7,669 nt of DNA from Streptosporangiaceae bacterium (GTDB lineage Bacteria > Actinomycetota > Actinomycetes > Streptosporangiales > Streptosporangiaceae): the NCBI GenBank assembly GCA_030045215.1, contig JASIBJ010000007.1, positions 1 to 7,669 on the forward strand. The letters run 5' to 3'. A program made the translations under genes and the position numbers. The notes beneath the pieces are model-generated. The model was given only the letters and a program-made list of their open reading frames with translations. It did not search any database and was not told where the DNA came from. The first letter of the stretch is position 1; each line of letters starts with the position of its first letter. Positions 1 through 4,896 of the stretch are shown in pieces.

Positions 1-36
1 CTCACCCAGCACGTCACGCTCGACCCTGAACTTCAC
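1..36 (-). CDS. dnaN: DNA polymerase III beta sliding clamp, N-terminal start only
   Basis: Only the first 12 codons lie in the window; the gene runs off the left edge. They start with GTG at 36-34 and read VKFRVERDVLGE, which matches the very conserved beginning of actinobacterial DnaN (MKFRVERDVLAEAV-type). A GGAGGG ribosome binding site lies 7 nt upstream (minus strand, about 44-49). DnaN is the homodimeric ring clamp that tethers replicative polymerase to DNA. The main dnaN normally follows dnaA. Here the upstream neighbour is a DUF6295 gene in the same direction, so I infer an additional dnaN paralogue rather than the origin-linked copy. The rest of the protein is not visible, so whether it is intact cannot be judged. 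Confidence 0.7.
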   Translation of the reverse strand, partial: MKFRVERDVLGE

Positions 37-76
37 TGCGACCCTCCGCCCGACCCCGCGGTACTACTCCGATCGT

Positions 77-89
77 GGCACGGGGTGCC
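77..89. repeat. Short inverted repeat between the DUF6295 gene and dnaN
   Basis: GGCAC-GGG-GTGCC forms a perfect 5-bp inverted repeat 41 nt upstream of the dnaN-type start. It could be an operator or part of a weak hairpin. A second GC-rich dyad (GGCCG...CGGCC, about 104-119) sits just past the stop of the DUF6295 gene and could terminate it, but neither has a T-tract. Confidence 0.3.
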
Positions 90-124
90 GACATCCTGTA
101 CCGGGCCGGCGACGCGGCCGGCCG

Positions 125-388
125 CTAGCTGACCAGCGCCTCAGGAACCGACGCCAGAGACGCCTCGATCGCGCGGGCGAGTTCCCTCGCCGACTCGGCG
201 GTCAGCTCCACGGCGACCCTGGCCGACGGGCCGCGGCCCGGGTTGATGAAGTCGATGTTCAGCGTGTGCTCGGCCAAGGCGTGCACCGGGTGATCAAAGT
301 AGACGGTGGCGTTGGTCAGCCTGAACCAGCCGGCCGCACCCTTGCCGCTGCCGGTGACGCTGATCTGCTCGGTCTGGTACGTGCACAT
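125..388 (-). CDS. DUF6295 family protein
   Basis: The product is 87 aa. The open frame extends upstream to 454, but I start it at the ATG at 388-386. The protein then begins MCTYQTEQISVTGSGKGA, the usual start of the family, and a GAGGAG ribosome binding site stands 6 nt upstream. The conserved body is visible: GWFRLTNATVYFDHP (20-34), EHTLNIDFINPGRGP (40-54) and a C-terminal helix with ESARELARAI (65-74). There is no signal peptide or membrane segment, so it is probably cytosolic. The family is a short actinobacterial domain of unknown function. It is co-oriented with the downstream dnaN-type gene, 88 nt away, but a functional link is not shown. Confidence 0.78.
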   Translation of the reverse strand: MCTYQTEQISVTGSGKGAAGWFRLTNATVYFDHPVHALAEHTLNIDFINPGRGPSARVAVELTAESARELARAIEASLASVPEALVS

Positions 389-454
389 GTGCGGCTCCTC
401 ACCCGGCCAGGTGGCGGCCGTAGAACTCCCAGTTATCAAGCCGATCCAAGTCAC

Positions 455-897
455 ATTCTCGCAGGTAGATGGCCTTTGGGCCCGGCGCTAAGCCCAACTG
501 GCGCGATAACTTAGCACCCGGACAGCCAGTACAGCCGTACAGCTTCAGAGATAACCCCCGTTCCCGCCAGTGAGAGAGGTTAGGCCCCCAGATGCCAGCA
601 CGTACGGCGTGAACTGGCCGCGGAAGGGTGGCAGCGAGCACAGCCGCACGGCTCAGGCGGGCTGGTCATCATCATCGATGGTTGGCAGCTACACCGCGCA
701 CGAGCGCCCCAGCCTGGCCTCGGATGAGTACGACAGGATCATGGGCAACGGGCATGCTCCGAGGCGCAAGCGCATCCAGACGCGCCGCACCGCGCCACGG
801 GTCCGCCAGCTGTGCCCGTGATGGCACGGGTCAGGGTAACCACCGGATGCGAAGACGCTAGCGGAACTCACCCTGCCGATTGGAACACGCGGACGAA
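455..897. other. 440-bp stretch without a confident gene
   Basis: Two weak candidates were seen. A minus-strand frame from GTG 641 to a TGA at 399-401 gives 80 aa. Its end (YLRECDLDRLDNWEFYGRHL) looks protein-like, but it has three TTA codons, only modest GC at third positions and no ribosome binding site. A plus-strand frame from GTG 570 to 821 gives 83 aa with about 80 percent GC at third positions and a basic tail (PRRKRIQTRRTAPRVRQ), also without a ribosome binding site. They overlap in opposite directions, so at most one is real there. Either could be a decayed gene. The stop of the first lies within the ribosome binding site region of the DUF6295 gene. Confidence 0.3.
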
Positions 898-1194
898 TCA
901 CCGTCCAGGCCGGGGAACCCGCCTCGCCTGGCTCCGCAGTAGCAGCACGCCCTGCGCGATGACCAGGGCCACGCCCAGGCCGGTGAGAGCCCACGTGACC
1001 GTCGTGTTGTGCCAGTGATTGCTCACGAAGAGGATGCCGACGACAGCGACGATCACGTAGGTCTGGAACAGCCGGGCGGCGGGCGTTAGCACCTGATGCC
1101 CGAACCGGCTCCGGATCATCCTGAACTCGAAGCCCGCGCCGAACGCGCCCACTGCGATGAGCGCCAGGCCCGCAAGGTCAGTCAGTATGTCCAT
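898..1194 (-). CDS. Small three-helix membrane protein, tandem paralogue 3
   Basis: The 98-aa product is of unknown function and I do not recognise a named family. Hydrophobic segments lie at about 5-22 (LAGLALIAVGAFGAGFEF), 43-58 (FQTYVIVAVVGILFVS) and 66-86 (VTWALTGLGVALVIAQGVLLL). A basic loop (RMIRSR, 25-30) precedes LTPAARLF (36-43), and the C-terminus is arginine-rich. By the positive-inside rule the basic loop and C-tail would be cytoplasmic. The ATG at 1194 has a GGGTGG about 6 nt upstream and a better AAAGGAAG 14 nt upstream. Length, helix spacing and the TPAA-R/L loop match the two preceding genes (1310-1600 and 1641-1925). They are probably transcribed together, this one last after a 115-nt gap. 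Confidence 0.68.
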   Translation of the reverse strand: MDILTDLAGLALIAVGAFGAGFEFRMIRSRFGHQVLTPAARLFQTYVIVAVVGILFVSNHWHNTTVTWALTGLGVALVIAQGVLLLRSQARRVPRPGR

Positions 1195-1309
1195 TGCCCG
1201 CCACCCAGCTTCCTTTAGCCTGGCCTACCTCAAGAACGCGTCCCCGTCGAGACCGGACCGCCGGGAAGGCGATATGTCGGTCGGCGAGCGCAGGGTAATT
1301 CGGCGCGGC

Positions 1310-1600
1310 CTAGCCTCGGGCATGCCGCGCACGGACCATCAGCCACACGTTGCAGGCAAGGATCGCAACGACGAGACTCGTTGTGGCGACCACAGCCGGG
1401 AGGTTTCCCGACTGGTTGGCTATGCCGGATGCGCCGAACGCGACCAGGAGCACGCACAGCCGGAGGCGCTGGGCAGCAGGCGTCCACATCGCGGGCCAGA
1501 TCCGGAGGTGCCTGCGCCGCAGCCTGGCCAGCTCGTCGGCTGCGAGCAGGATGGCCACGACGATGATGACGCCGGAAACGACCGTGATAGCGATGTGCAC
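1310..1600 (-). CDS. Small three-helix membrane protein, tandem paralogue 2
   Basis: The 96-aa product starts with GTG at 1600-1598, with GAGAGG about 9 nt upstream. It has the same plan as its neighbours. A first helix lies at about 4-21 (AITVVSGVIIVVAILLAA), then a strongly basic loop (RLRRRHLR, 26-33), WTPAAQRLRL (39-48), a helix at 49-61 and a helix at 68-88 ending in the basic tail RARHARG. The TPAA motif sits at 40-43 here and at 37-40 in the paralogue at 898-1194, so the two align with only a small shift. The function is unknown. The 40-nt spacing from the upstream gene (1641-1925) suggests one transcript. Confidence 0.68.
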   Translation of the reverse strand: MHIAITVVSGVIIVVAILLAADELARLRRRHLRIWPAMWTPAAQRLRLCVLLVAFGASGIANQSGNLPAVVATTSLVVAILACNVWLMVRARHARG

Positions 1601-1634
1601 TGCCTGGCGCCTCTCGCGGGGGTAGCCGAGCTTC

Positions 1635-1644
1635 CTAGATCTAG
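1635..1644. repeat. 10-bp perfect palindrome CTAGATCTAG
   Basis: This palindrome contains the stop codon of the gene at 1641-1925 and lies in the 40-nt gap before the next paralogue. The core TAGATCTA recurs at 4839-4846. CTAG is rare in many bacterial genomes, which makes the duplication mildly notable, but it could be chance. Confidence 0.3.
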
Positions 1645-1925
1645 CTCAACTGCCGCCTGCGGTTGCTGAGCCACACAGCGCGATCCCAGATCACGATTGC
1701 GGCCCAGGCGAGCAGTAGGGCCACCACCAGGGCTGTGAAGTCAACCCACCCGGCGAGAAAGATGAACATTCCACCCGCGATGACGGCCAGGGACAGCCGG
1801 AACTGGCTCCCGGCAGTCTGTGACAGCACGCGCCTCACGCGGGGACTGCGCATCCTGGAAAGCATCGTGACGGCGATGACAACACCCGCGAGAATGGTTA
1901 TCGCGCCCGCGATGTGAACGATCAT
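1641..1925 (-). CDS. Small three-helix membrane protein, tandem paralogue 1
   Basis: The 94-aa product comes from the first gene of the three-gene minus-strand set. The ATG at 1925-1923 has a strong GGGAGGG ribosome binding site 5-6 nt upstream. Helices lie at about 4-22 (HIAGAITILAGVVIAVTML), 43-60 (RLSLAVIAGGMFIFLAGW) and 64-80 (TALVVALLLAWAAIVIW). Between helices 1 and 2 is a basic loop (RMRSPRVRRVL, 24-34) followed by SQTAGSQFRL, in register with TPAAQRLRL of the next protein. The tail NRRRQLS is basic. No catalytic motif is visible. A -10-like TAGATA and further AT-rich sequence upstream (about 1978-2015) may hold the operon promoter, but I cannot assign it firmly. Confidence 0.7.
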   Translation of the reverse strand: MIVHIAGAITILAGVVIAVTMLSRMRSPRVRRVLSQTAGSQFRLSLAVIAGGMFIFLAGWVDFTALVVALLLAWAAIVIWDRAVWLSNRRRQLS

Positions 1926-1970
1926 CGAAGCCCTCCCGGCTGCGGGGGCTCGCCAGCATTGCGCCAGTGA

Positions 1971-2308
1971 GCCCCAGCGTATCTACTCATCGCCAGCCTT
2001 ATCTATAACCTGGCAACGGGCCGCGACTGGTCCGGTTCGTCAAGCAGTAGCAGCAGCGGAAGCTCAAGCAGCGGGCAGTCATCTGCCTACCAGGCTGGCT
2101 ACCGCTTTGGTCAGTCGGCATCCGTCGTCCGCACCACCGACAACACGATCATCGGCCAGTTCTACGCTGGCGGCACAATCAACTGCGCACGCGGCCAGGT
2201 CGCAGAAGCCGACCCGTCTGGCGCATCCCCAGCACCACCAAGCAGCGGCATGTTAAGCACTGCAGGCACCCTGCGATCCCCGACTTTCCCGAGCTGGATC
2301 GGCCGTTG
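1971..2308 (+). pseudogene. Remnant of a membrane-anchored Ser-rich extracellular protein
   Basis: A continuous plus-strand frame runs from just after a stop at 1968-1970 to the TGA at 2306-2308, with no usable start codon before the internal ATG at 2249. It reads as a hydrophobic segment (YLLIASLIYNLATG, 1980-2021). A Ser/Gly linker (about 2031-2075) follows, and then a GYRFGQSASVVRTTD-type domain containing one Cys in TINCARGQ. The Ser-rich linker after a membrane segment is typical of actinobacterial surface-anchored proteins. Third positions are GC-rich, so this was probably coding. The beginning is lost, and the last 20 or so codons overlap an unrelated gene remnant on the other strand, so the true end is also likely replaced. 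I do not recognise the domain. Confidence 0.45.
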
Positions 2309-2331
2309 AGGATGATCACCTGAGTCGTCGC
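2179..2331 (-). pseudogene. Truncated chloramphenicol-phosphotransferase-like P-loop kinase
   Basis: Reading minus from 2331, the frame gives TTQVIILNGRSSSGKSGIAG then CLQ (to 2260). This is the N-terminal strand and Walker A loop (G-x-S-S-S-G-K-S) of the chloramphenicol phosphotransferase-like family (PF07931 type), whose members usually begin M-T-T-Q-V-I-V-L-N-G. The expected ATG is GCG here, although a GTG at 2319-2317 could start at V-I-I-L-N-G. After CLQ the frame loses family character and stops at 2179, giving about 46 aa against roughly 180 for a complete enzyme. The nucleotide-binding start survives but the rest of the kinase is gone, so I call it a remnant. The upstream small ORF (2316-2480) overlaps its GTG by four bases (GTGA). 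Confidence 0.5.
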
Positions 2332-2480
2332 TGCGCCACAGTAAGGCGGTGGCCGCACGGCACGAAGCGGAAATCGGCACGCACTCCCCCGCTGCCAGAA
2401 CCCGGTAACGCTTCAATCGCAGCGGTCACTCCGCACCAGATCGCCAGCACATCGGGGTGGCCGCACTCGGGCGGGCCCAT
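2316..2480 (-). CDS. 54-aa hypothetical protein with two Cys-Gly-His motifs
   Basis: This ORF of 54 codons runs from ATG 2480-2478 to TGA 2318-2316. The codon before the ATG is an in-frame TAG, so the start cannot lie further upstream. It contains PECGH (4-8), a single Cys16 in IWCGVTAAIEALPG, and VPCGH (40-44). Paired CGH motifs suggest a small metal-binding fold, but this is inference. Third positions are about 72 percent GC. The ribosome binding site is weak (GGGA 5 nt upstream). Its TGA overlaps a GTG that opens the chloramphenicol-phosphotransferase-like frame (GTGA), which suggests past translational coupling. It may itself be a fragment. The hairpin after the upstream 512-aa gene separates the two, so it would need its own promoter. 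Confidence 0.35.
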   Translation of the reverse strand: MGPPECGHPDVLAIWCGVTAAIEALPGSGSGGVRADFRFVPCGHRLTVAQRRLR

Positions 2481-2487
2481 CTATGTC

Positions 2488-2532
2488 CCGGCGCGGCCAG
2501 ACGCGGCGCCGGACTGAGCCTGGCCGCGCCGG
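2488..2532 (-). terminator. Perfect 13-bp stem immediately after the 512-aa gene
   Basis: 2488-2500 and 2520-2532 are exact reverse complements (arms CCGGCGCGGCCAG and CTGGCCGCGCCGG) separated by 19 nt. On the minus strand the stem begins at the very next base after the TGA at 2535-2533. There is no U-tract, as is common for actinobacterial terminator-like hairpins. It could also protect the 3' end of the mRNA. Confidence 0.55.
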
Positions 2533-4071
2533 TCAGGCCGGCTGCTGGCGTCCGGGCCGGAACGACGTGGCCCGCGCGGCGATCTGCTGCGCGCCGATGG
2601 CTGCGGCCACGCAGAGCGGAGGGATCGCGCAGACGACGAAGCGCGCGTCGAACAAGATTGTCGCTGGGATCAGCAGAAGAGTAATGCCGACAATCCACGG
2701 CATCAACCCGTCGCCGCCCCGGCGGCGCCAGCTCAGGATCAGGCCGGCCAGGCCGATCAGTGCTATCACGCCGAGCAGCGGCCCGGACACGACGATATAA
2801 CGCTGATAGATTAGAATCCATCCGGAATAAGGTTGTATTATTGATTCATTTGGTGAAGATTCATCATATTTTTTGAAAAATATGAAGTCATGGGTAAGCG
2901 GCCACAGGGGAGTGCTGGCCGGGAACATGTAATCCAGTTCGCTCGAGCTGCCCGCCCATGTGACCGAGTACTTACGGGGGTTGCCGCTATGCAGCATGAA
3001 GCTCTCCCCGAAGTTCATCCCCACTGCTTTCAGGTAAGCAAGCGGCTGCGCCCTGATAGCCCGGAGCCCGAATTCCAGTCCCGCGTCATTGGCGGCATTC
3101 CCGTCGTCGCCGCCCGGAAGACGGCGGAGCGGATTGGCTTTCCACGTCCATAGGTAATACGCCGCGTACTCGTTGCGGTCGTCCGCGGGCACGCTCAGGC
3201 ACATCTTCCGTTCGTCAGCCGGCGGGCGGATGATCGCACAGTTGGCGAACGTCGTGACCTCGGCGTACAGAAATTCCCCGTTACTGGTAGTGATCGCGAA
3301 GGTGCCGTGCCACGAATCGAACCACGTTGCATACTCAGCGGTGGGGAACGCGAACGCGACGAAGAGGACAGCCAGGCTGGCCAGGGTCCGCCTGCGCGTG
3401 AACTTGATCAGGAGGTAGACCGCGAAAACTATCAGCATCGGGATGCCCTGAGCCCGCACTATTGAGGCCAGCGACAACAGCACTCCAGCTACCGCGCACG
3501 TCCACAACGGCGGCTCTGGCCACCACATCATGAGCACCAGCGCGACCATGATCAGGAATCCGAACAGGGTGTCGCTGAGCAGGAAATGCTCGACCTGGAT
3601 GGTGTAGGCGGAGAGCAGCACGGGAACGGTCGCTAGGGTGGCGCCCCAGCCGGGCAGCCCCTTGCGCCGTAGCACGGCATAACCGAGCAGGCCGACGCAC
3701 AGCCCCATCGCATGCTGGACGATCAGGACCGTCGTCAGGCTGTTAACGTGCGTCAGGCCCTGGAGATCGGCGAGCAGCCGCAGCATCATGGGGTAACCGC
3801 TGGGGTTAAGCGGGTCGGGAAGCATCTGCGCGGCGACCGAGACATAGGGCCCGCTGTCGGGGTAGAGCAGGGGCCCTGGGTATCCGAGTATGGCGATGGC
3901 GCGTACCGCAGCGGCGACCAGCAGGAGGACACCGAAGCACGCGTGCCGTCGGGCAAAGCGCGTAGCCCTGGCCGACAGTTGCTCGCGGCCCGGCAGGGCT
4001 GGCGGGGTCAGGCCCTCGTCGGGTCGCGCCAGCTCGCCGGCCGGCAGGCCAGCGCCTTGCTGGAGATCCAT
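2533..4071 (-). CDS. Polytopic GT-C-like membrane glycosyltransferase (ArnT/PMT-type fold)
   Basis: The product is 512 aa. A 42-residue cytoplasmic N-terminus precedes TM1 (about 46-64). Several more helices follow to residue 246, then a large probably extracytoplasmic region (about 247-425), then three C-terminal helices (about 427-447, 456-473, 476-495). The first outer loop carries YPDSGPY (70-76), where GT-C lipid-linked sugar transferases keep a catalytic Asp, here D72. QVEHFLLSDTLFG (159-171) also fits the GT39-like pattern, and FDARF (474-478) lies near the end. I infer transfer of a sugar from a polyprenyl-phosphate donor; the substrate is unknown. The ATG at 4071 has no clear ribosome binding site (upstream minus-strand sequence is CCTATCC-rich), so translation may be leaderless or start further in. 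Codons 397-420 are unusually AT-rich. A 13-bp stem follows the stop. Confidence 0.7.
   Translation of the reverse strand: MDLQQGAGLPAGELARPDEGLTPPALPGREQLSARATRFARRHACFGVLLLVAAAVRAIAILGYPGPLLYPDSGPYVSVAAQMLPDPLNPSGYPMMLRLLADLQGLTHVNSLTTVLIVQHAMGLCVGLLGYAVLRRKGLPGWGATLATVPVLLSAYTIQVEHFLLSDTLFGFLIMVALVLMMWWPEPPLWTCAVAGVLLSLASIVRAQGIPMLIVFAVYLLIKFTRRRTLASLAVLFVAFAFPTAEYATWFDSWHGTFAITTSNGEFLYAEVTTFANCAIIRPPADERKMCLSVPADDRNEYAAYYLWTWKANPLRRLPGGDDGNAANDAGLEFGLRAIRAQPLAYLKAVGMNFGESFMLHSGNPRKYSVTWAGSSSELDYMFPASTPLWPLTHDFIFFKKYDESSPNESIIQPYSGWILIYQRYIVVSGPLLGVIALIGLAGLILSWRRRGGDGLMPWIVGITLLLIPATILFDARFVVCAIPPLCVAAAIGAQQIAARATSFRPGRQQPA
2821..2880. other. AT-rich patch inside the 512-aa membrane protein gene
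   Basis: Only 16 of these 60 bases are G or C, against well over 60 percent in the surrounding gene. The patch encodes KKYDESSPNESIIQPYSG (about residues 400-417) in the extracytoplasmic region, using AT-ending and rare codons such as ATA, AAT, TCA and AAA. The frame stays open through it. It may be a recently acquired or fast-evolving segment, or a translational slow point before the helix at 427. Confidence 0.6.
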
Positions 4072-4145
4072 AAGGGCATAGGATAGGGGATAGGGTATTT
4101 ACCGGTAGCTGCCCCATCGTCGGCAATCAGGTCCATCCCGCCAGA

Positions 4146-4173
4146 TGACCTACATCGGGTGACCTACATCGGG
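4146..4173. repeat. Perfect tandem duplication of a 14-bp unit
   Basis: TGACCTACATCGGG occurs twice back to back (4146-4159 and 4160-4173) in the non-coding stretch upstream of the 512-aa membrane protein gene. It could be a direct-repeat binding site or a replication-slippage product. It lies about 75 bp upstream of that gene's start. Confidence 0.7.
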
Positions 4174-4191
4174 CGAGCCATCGCCAACTGA

Positions 4192-4374
4192 GAGCCGTGC
4201 ACCCACGGCATCTTCCGCGCCGCCTGTCTCACCATCTTCGGCTTCAAGCCCCGAAAGCCGCACCTGCCGCCGATGTCACGCCGTGCCCAACCATCGGTGG
4301 GGGCCCGCTGGGGCGTCTCGGACGCCTTGATCAACTACCGCCGGACTGAGGAGCGAAAGTGGGGCAACGGCTAG
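4192..4374 (+). pseudogene. 5'-truncated coding remnant, unrecognised
   Basis: After a stop at 4189-4191 a plus-strand frame runs 60 codons to TAG 4372-4374. It has no start codon with a ribosome binding site; the first ATG is at 4273. Roughly 85 percent of its codons end in G or C and it reads as an ordinary protein tail (GIFRAACLTIFGFKPRK, later WGVSDALINYRRTEERK). I do not recognise it. The absent beginning next to a tandem repeat, and the detached tRNA end 60 bp downstream, fit a gene cut by recombination. It could still be a non-coding open frame. Confidence 0.33.
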
Positions 4375-4432
4375 CCGGGAAGCGGCCGGCGACCACCCTA
4401 AAAAGATAGGAGAGCCCTCACACCTGCGGACG

Positions 4433-4459
4433 GGTGCGCCGCCAGGGACTTGAACCCCG
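4433..4459 (-). tRNA. Detached tRNA 3' end (T arm and acceptor strand), possible att core
   Basis: On the minus strand 4459-4443 forms a T arm: CGGGG stem, TTCAAGT loop, CCCTG stem with one G-U pair. The 7-nt acceptor strand GCGGCGC, discriminator A and CC follow, with C where the final A of CCA would be. No D arm, anticodon arm or 5' acceptor strand (expected GCGCCGC) is present upstream; that DNA instead encodes a small membrane peptide on plus. The TTCAAGTCCC T arm resembles actinobacterial Leu or Trp tRNAs, but the identity cannot be set. A lone tRNA 3' end is the usual footprint of site-specific integration into a tRNA gene. By that logic the element side is at higher coordinates. Confidence 0.55.
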
Positions 4460-4478
4460 AACCCGCGGGCAGCTAGTG

Positions 4479-4562
4479 ATGATCCCGGTGAAAGCATTCA
4501 TCGTCGGCGCGGTCATCTTCGTCATGGTGCTCGTAGTGGCCCTGTACGCAGTGGGGCTGTAA
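4479..4562 (+). CDS. 27-aa single-helix membrane peptide
   Basis: The frame runs from ATG 4479 to TAA 4560-4562; an in-frame GTG lies directly before the ATG. The peptide is MIPVKAF followed by an uninterrupted hydrophobic stretch (IVGAVIFVMVLVVALYAVGL), so it would be a single membrane helix with a lysine at the inner side. No clear ribosome binding site is visible because the upstream bases form the tRNA fragment. The next gene starts 2 nt after the stop, which suggests translational coupling. Such tiny hydrophobic ORFs are common in actinobacterial integrative elements and phages. Function is unknown. Confidence 0.42.
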   Translation: MIPVKAFIVGAVIFVMVLVVALYAVGL

Positions 4563-4564
4563 CC

Positions 4565-4717
4565 ATGGCCGAGATCCCGGACAAGTACCAGCGACCGTGG
4601 CCGCCAGGCGATGGCTTCAACCAGTTCGGTTACGAGATCAGTACGGAGCGTCAGGTGGCTGCTCTTGACGTGGCCGTGGACGTGATGGGCGTACACCCTA
4701 TGGATGCTAGTCCGTGA
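4565..4717 (+). CDS. 50-aa hypothetical soluble protein, probable 5' part of a frameshifted gene
   Basis: ATG 4565 follows the preceding TAA by 2 nt; a GGGG at 4553-4556 is a weak ribosome binding site. The protein starts MAEIPDKYQRPWPPGDGFNQ and continues FGYEISTERQVAALDVAVDVM, a hydrophilic segment then a helix. After Met41 the sequence (GVHPMDASP) loses helical character and stops. Removing one G from the GGG at 4687-4689 would instead continue into MAYTLWMLVREAALRVERDD and on to 4829, giving an 87-aa protein. I therefore think this is the first half of a split gene. I recognise no family; the setting suggests mobile-element cargo. Confidence 0.42.
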   Translation: MAEIPDKYQRPWPPGDGFNQFGYEISTERQVAALDVAVDVMGVHPMDASP

Positions 4718-4829
4718 GGCAGCGCTCAGAGTCGAGCGTGACGACATAGAGGGAGCGCTCCGTGTCCTGCGCAACATCGTTGACGTGACGGGCGCGTACT
4801 GGTTGCTCGCGGTGCTTTGCACGAGCTAA
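4704..4829 (+). CDS. 41-aa ORF, probable 3' part of the frameshifted small gene
   Basis: This ORF is open from ATG 4704 to TAA 4827-4829 and overlaps the end of the previous ORF by 14 bp in the +1 frame. The frame is open further up to a TGA at about 4683. It begins MLVREAALRVERDDIEGALR, an amphipathic charged helix, and ends VDVTGAYWLLAVLCTS. No good ribosome binding site precedes it. The helical continuity with the 4565 ORF favours one ancestral protein split by an indel or sequencing error over two separate genes. Overlap with coupled translation is the alternative. Confidence 0.35.
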   Translation: MLVREAALRVERDDIEGALRVLRNIVDVTGAYWLLAVLCTS

Positions 4830-4830
4830 A

Positions 4831-4874
4831 ACTGTCCGTAGATCTAGCCTCGTTAGTAAGCTCTAAACTGTCCG
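4831..4874 (+). repeat. Two direct copies of ACTGTCCG, 36 bp apart
   Basis: ACTGTCCG preceded by TAAA/TAA occurs at 4831-4838 and 4867-4874; a degenerate AACCGTCCG lies at about 4907-4915. The second copy forms the left arm of the palindrome at 4866-4896. They may be insertion-sequence end remnants or protein sites. Confidence 0.4.
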
Positions 4875-4896
4875 ATAACCTGGTTATCTTTCAGTT
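4866..4896. terminator. 31-bp imperfect palindrome between convergent genes
   Basis: The arrangement is AACTG, 3 nt, GATAACC, central T, GGTTATC, 3 nt, CAGTT. The 5-bp outer and 7-bp inner arms are exact and only the 3-nt interruptions mismatch. It fills the gap between the TAA at 4829 (plus) and the TAG of the hydrolase at 4897 (minus), directly abutting the latter. A bidirectional terminator is the simplest reading; an operator or fused insertion-sequence ends are alternatives. Confidence 0.45.

Noticed and set aside
389..454. 22-codon extension of the DUF6295 frame to ATG 454
   Set aside because: Family members begin with M-C-T-Y, and a GAGGAG site stands right before the internal ATG.
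2162..2416. 84-codon minus-strand frame across the kinase remnant
   Set aside because: It is out of frame with the recognisable P-loop region, and no conserved features are visible.
2426..2821. 131-codon minus-strand open frame overlapping the end of the 512-aa gene
   Set aside because: Arg/Pro/Ala-rich frame-shifted shadow of the membrane protein gene; no start signal.
4418..4822. 134-codon minus-strand open frame
   Set aside because: Ser/Thr/Arg-rich composition typical of antisense frames, and it runs over the tRNA fragment and the better-supported plus-strand small ORFs.
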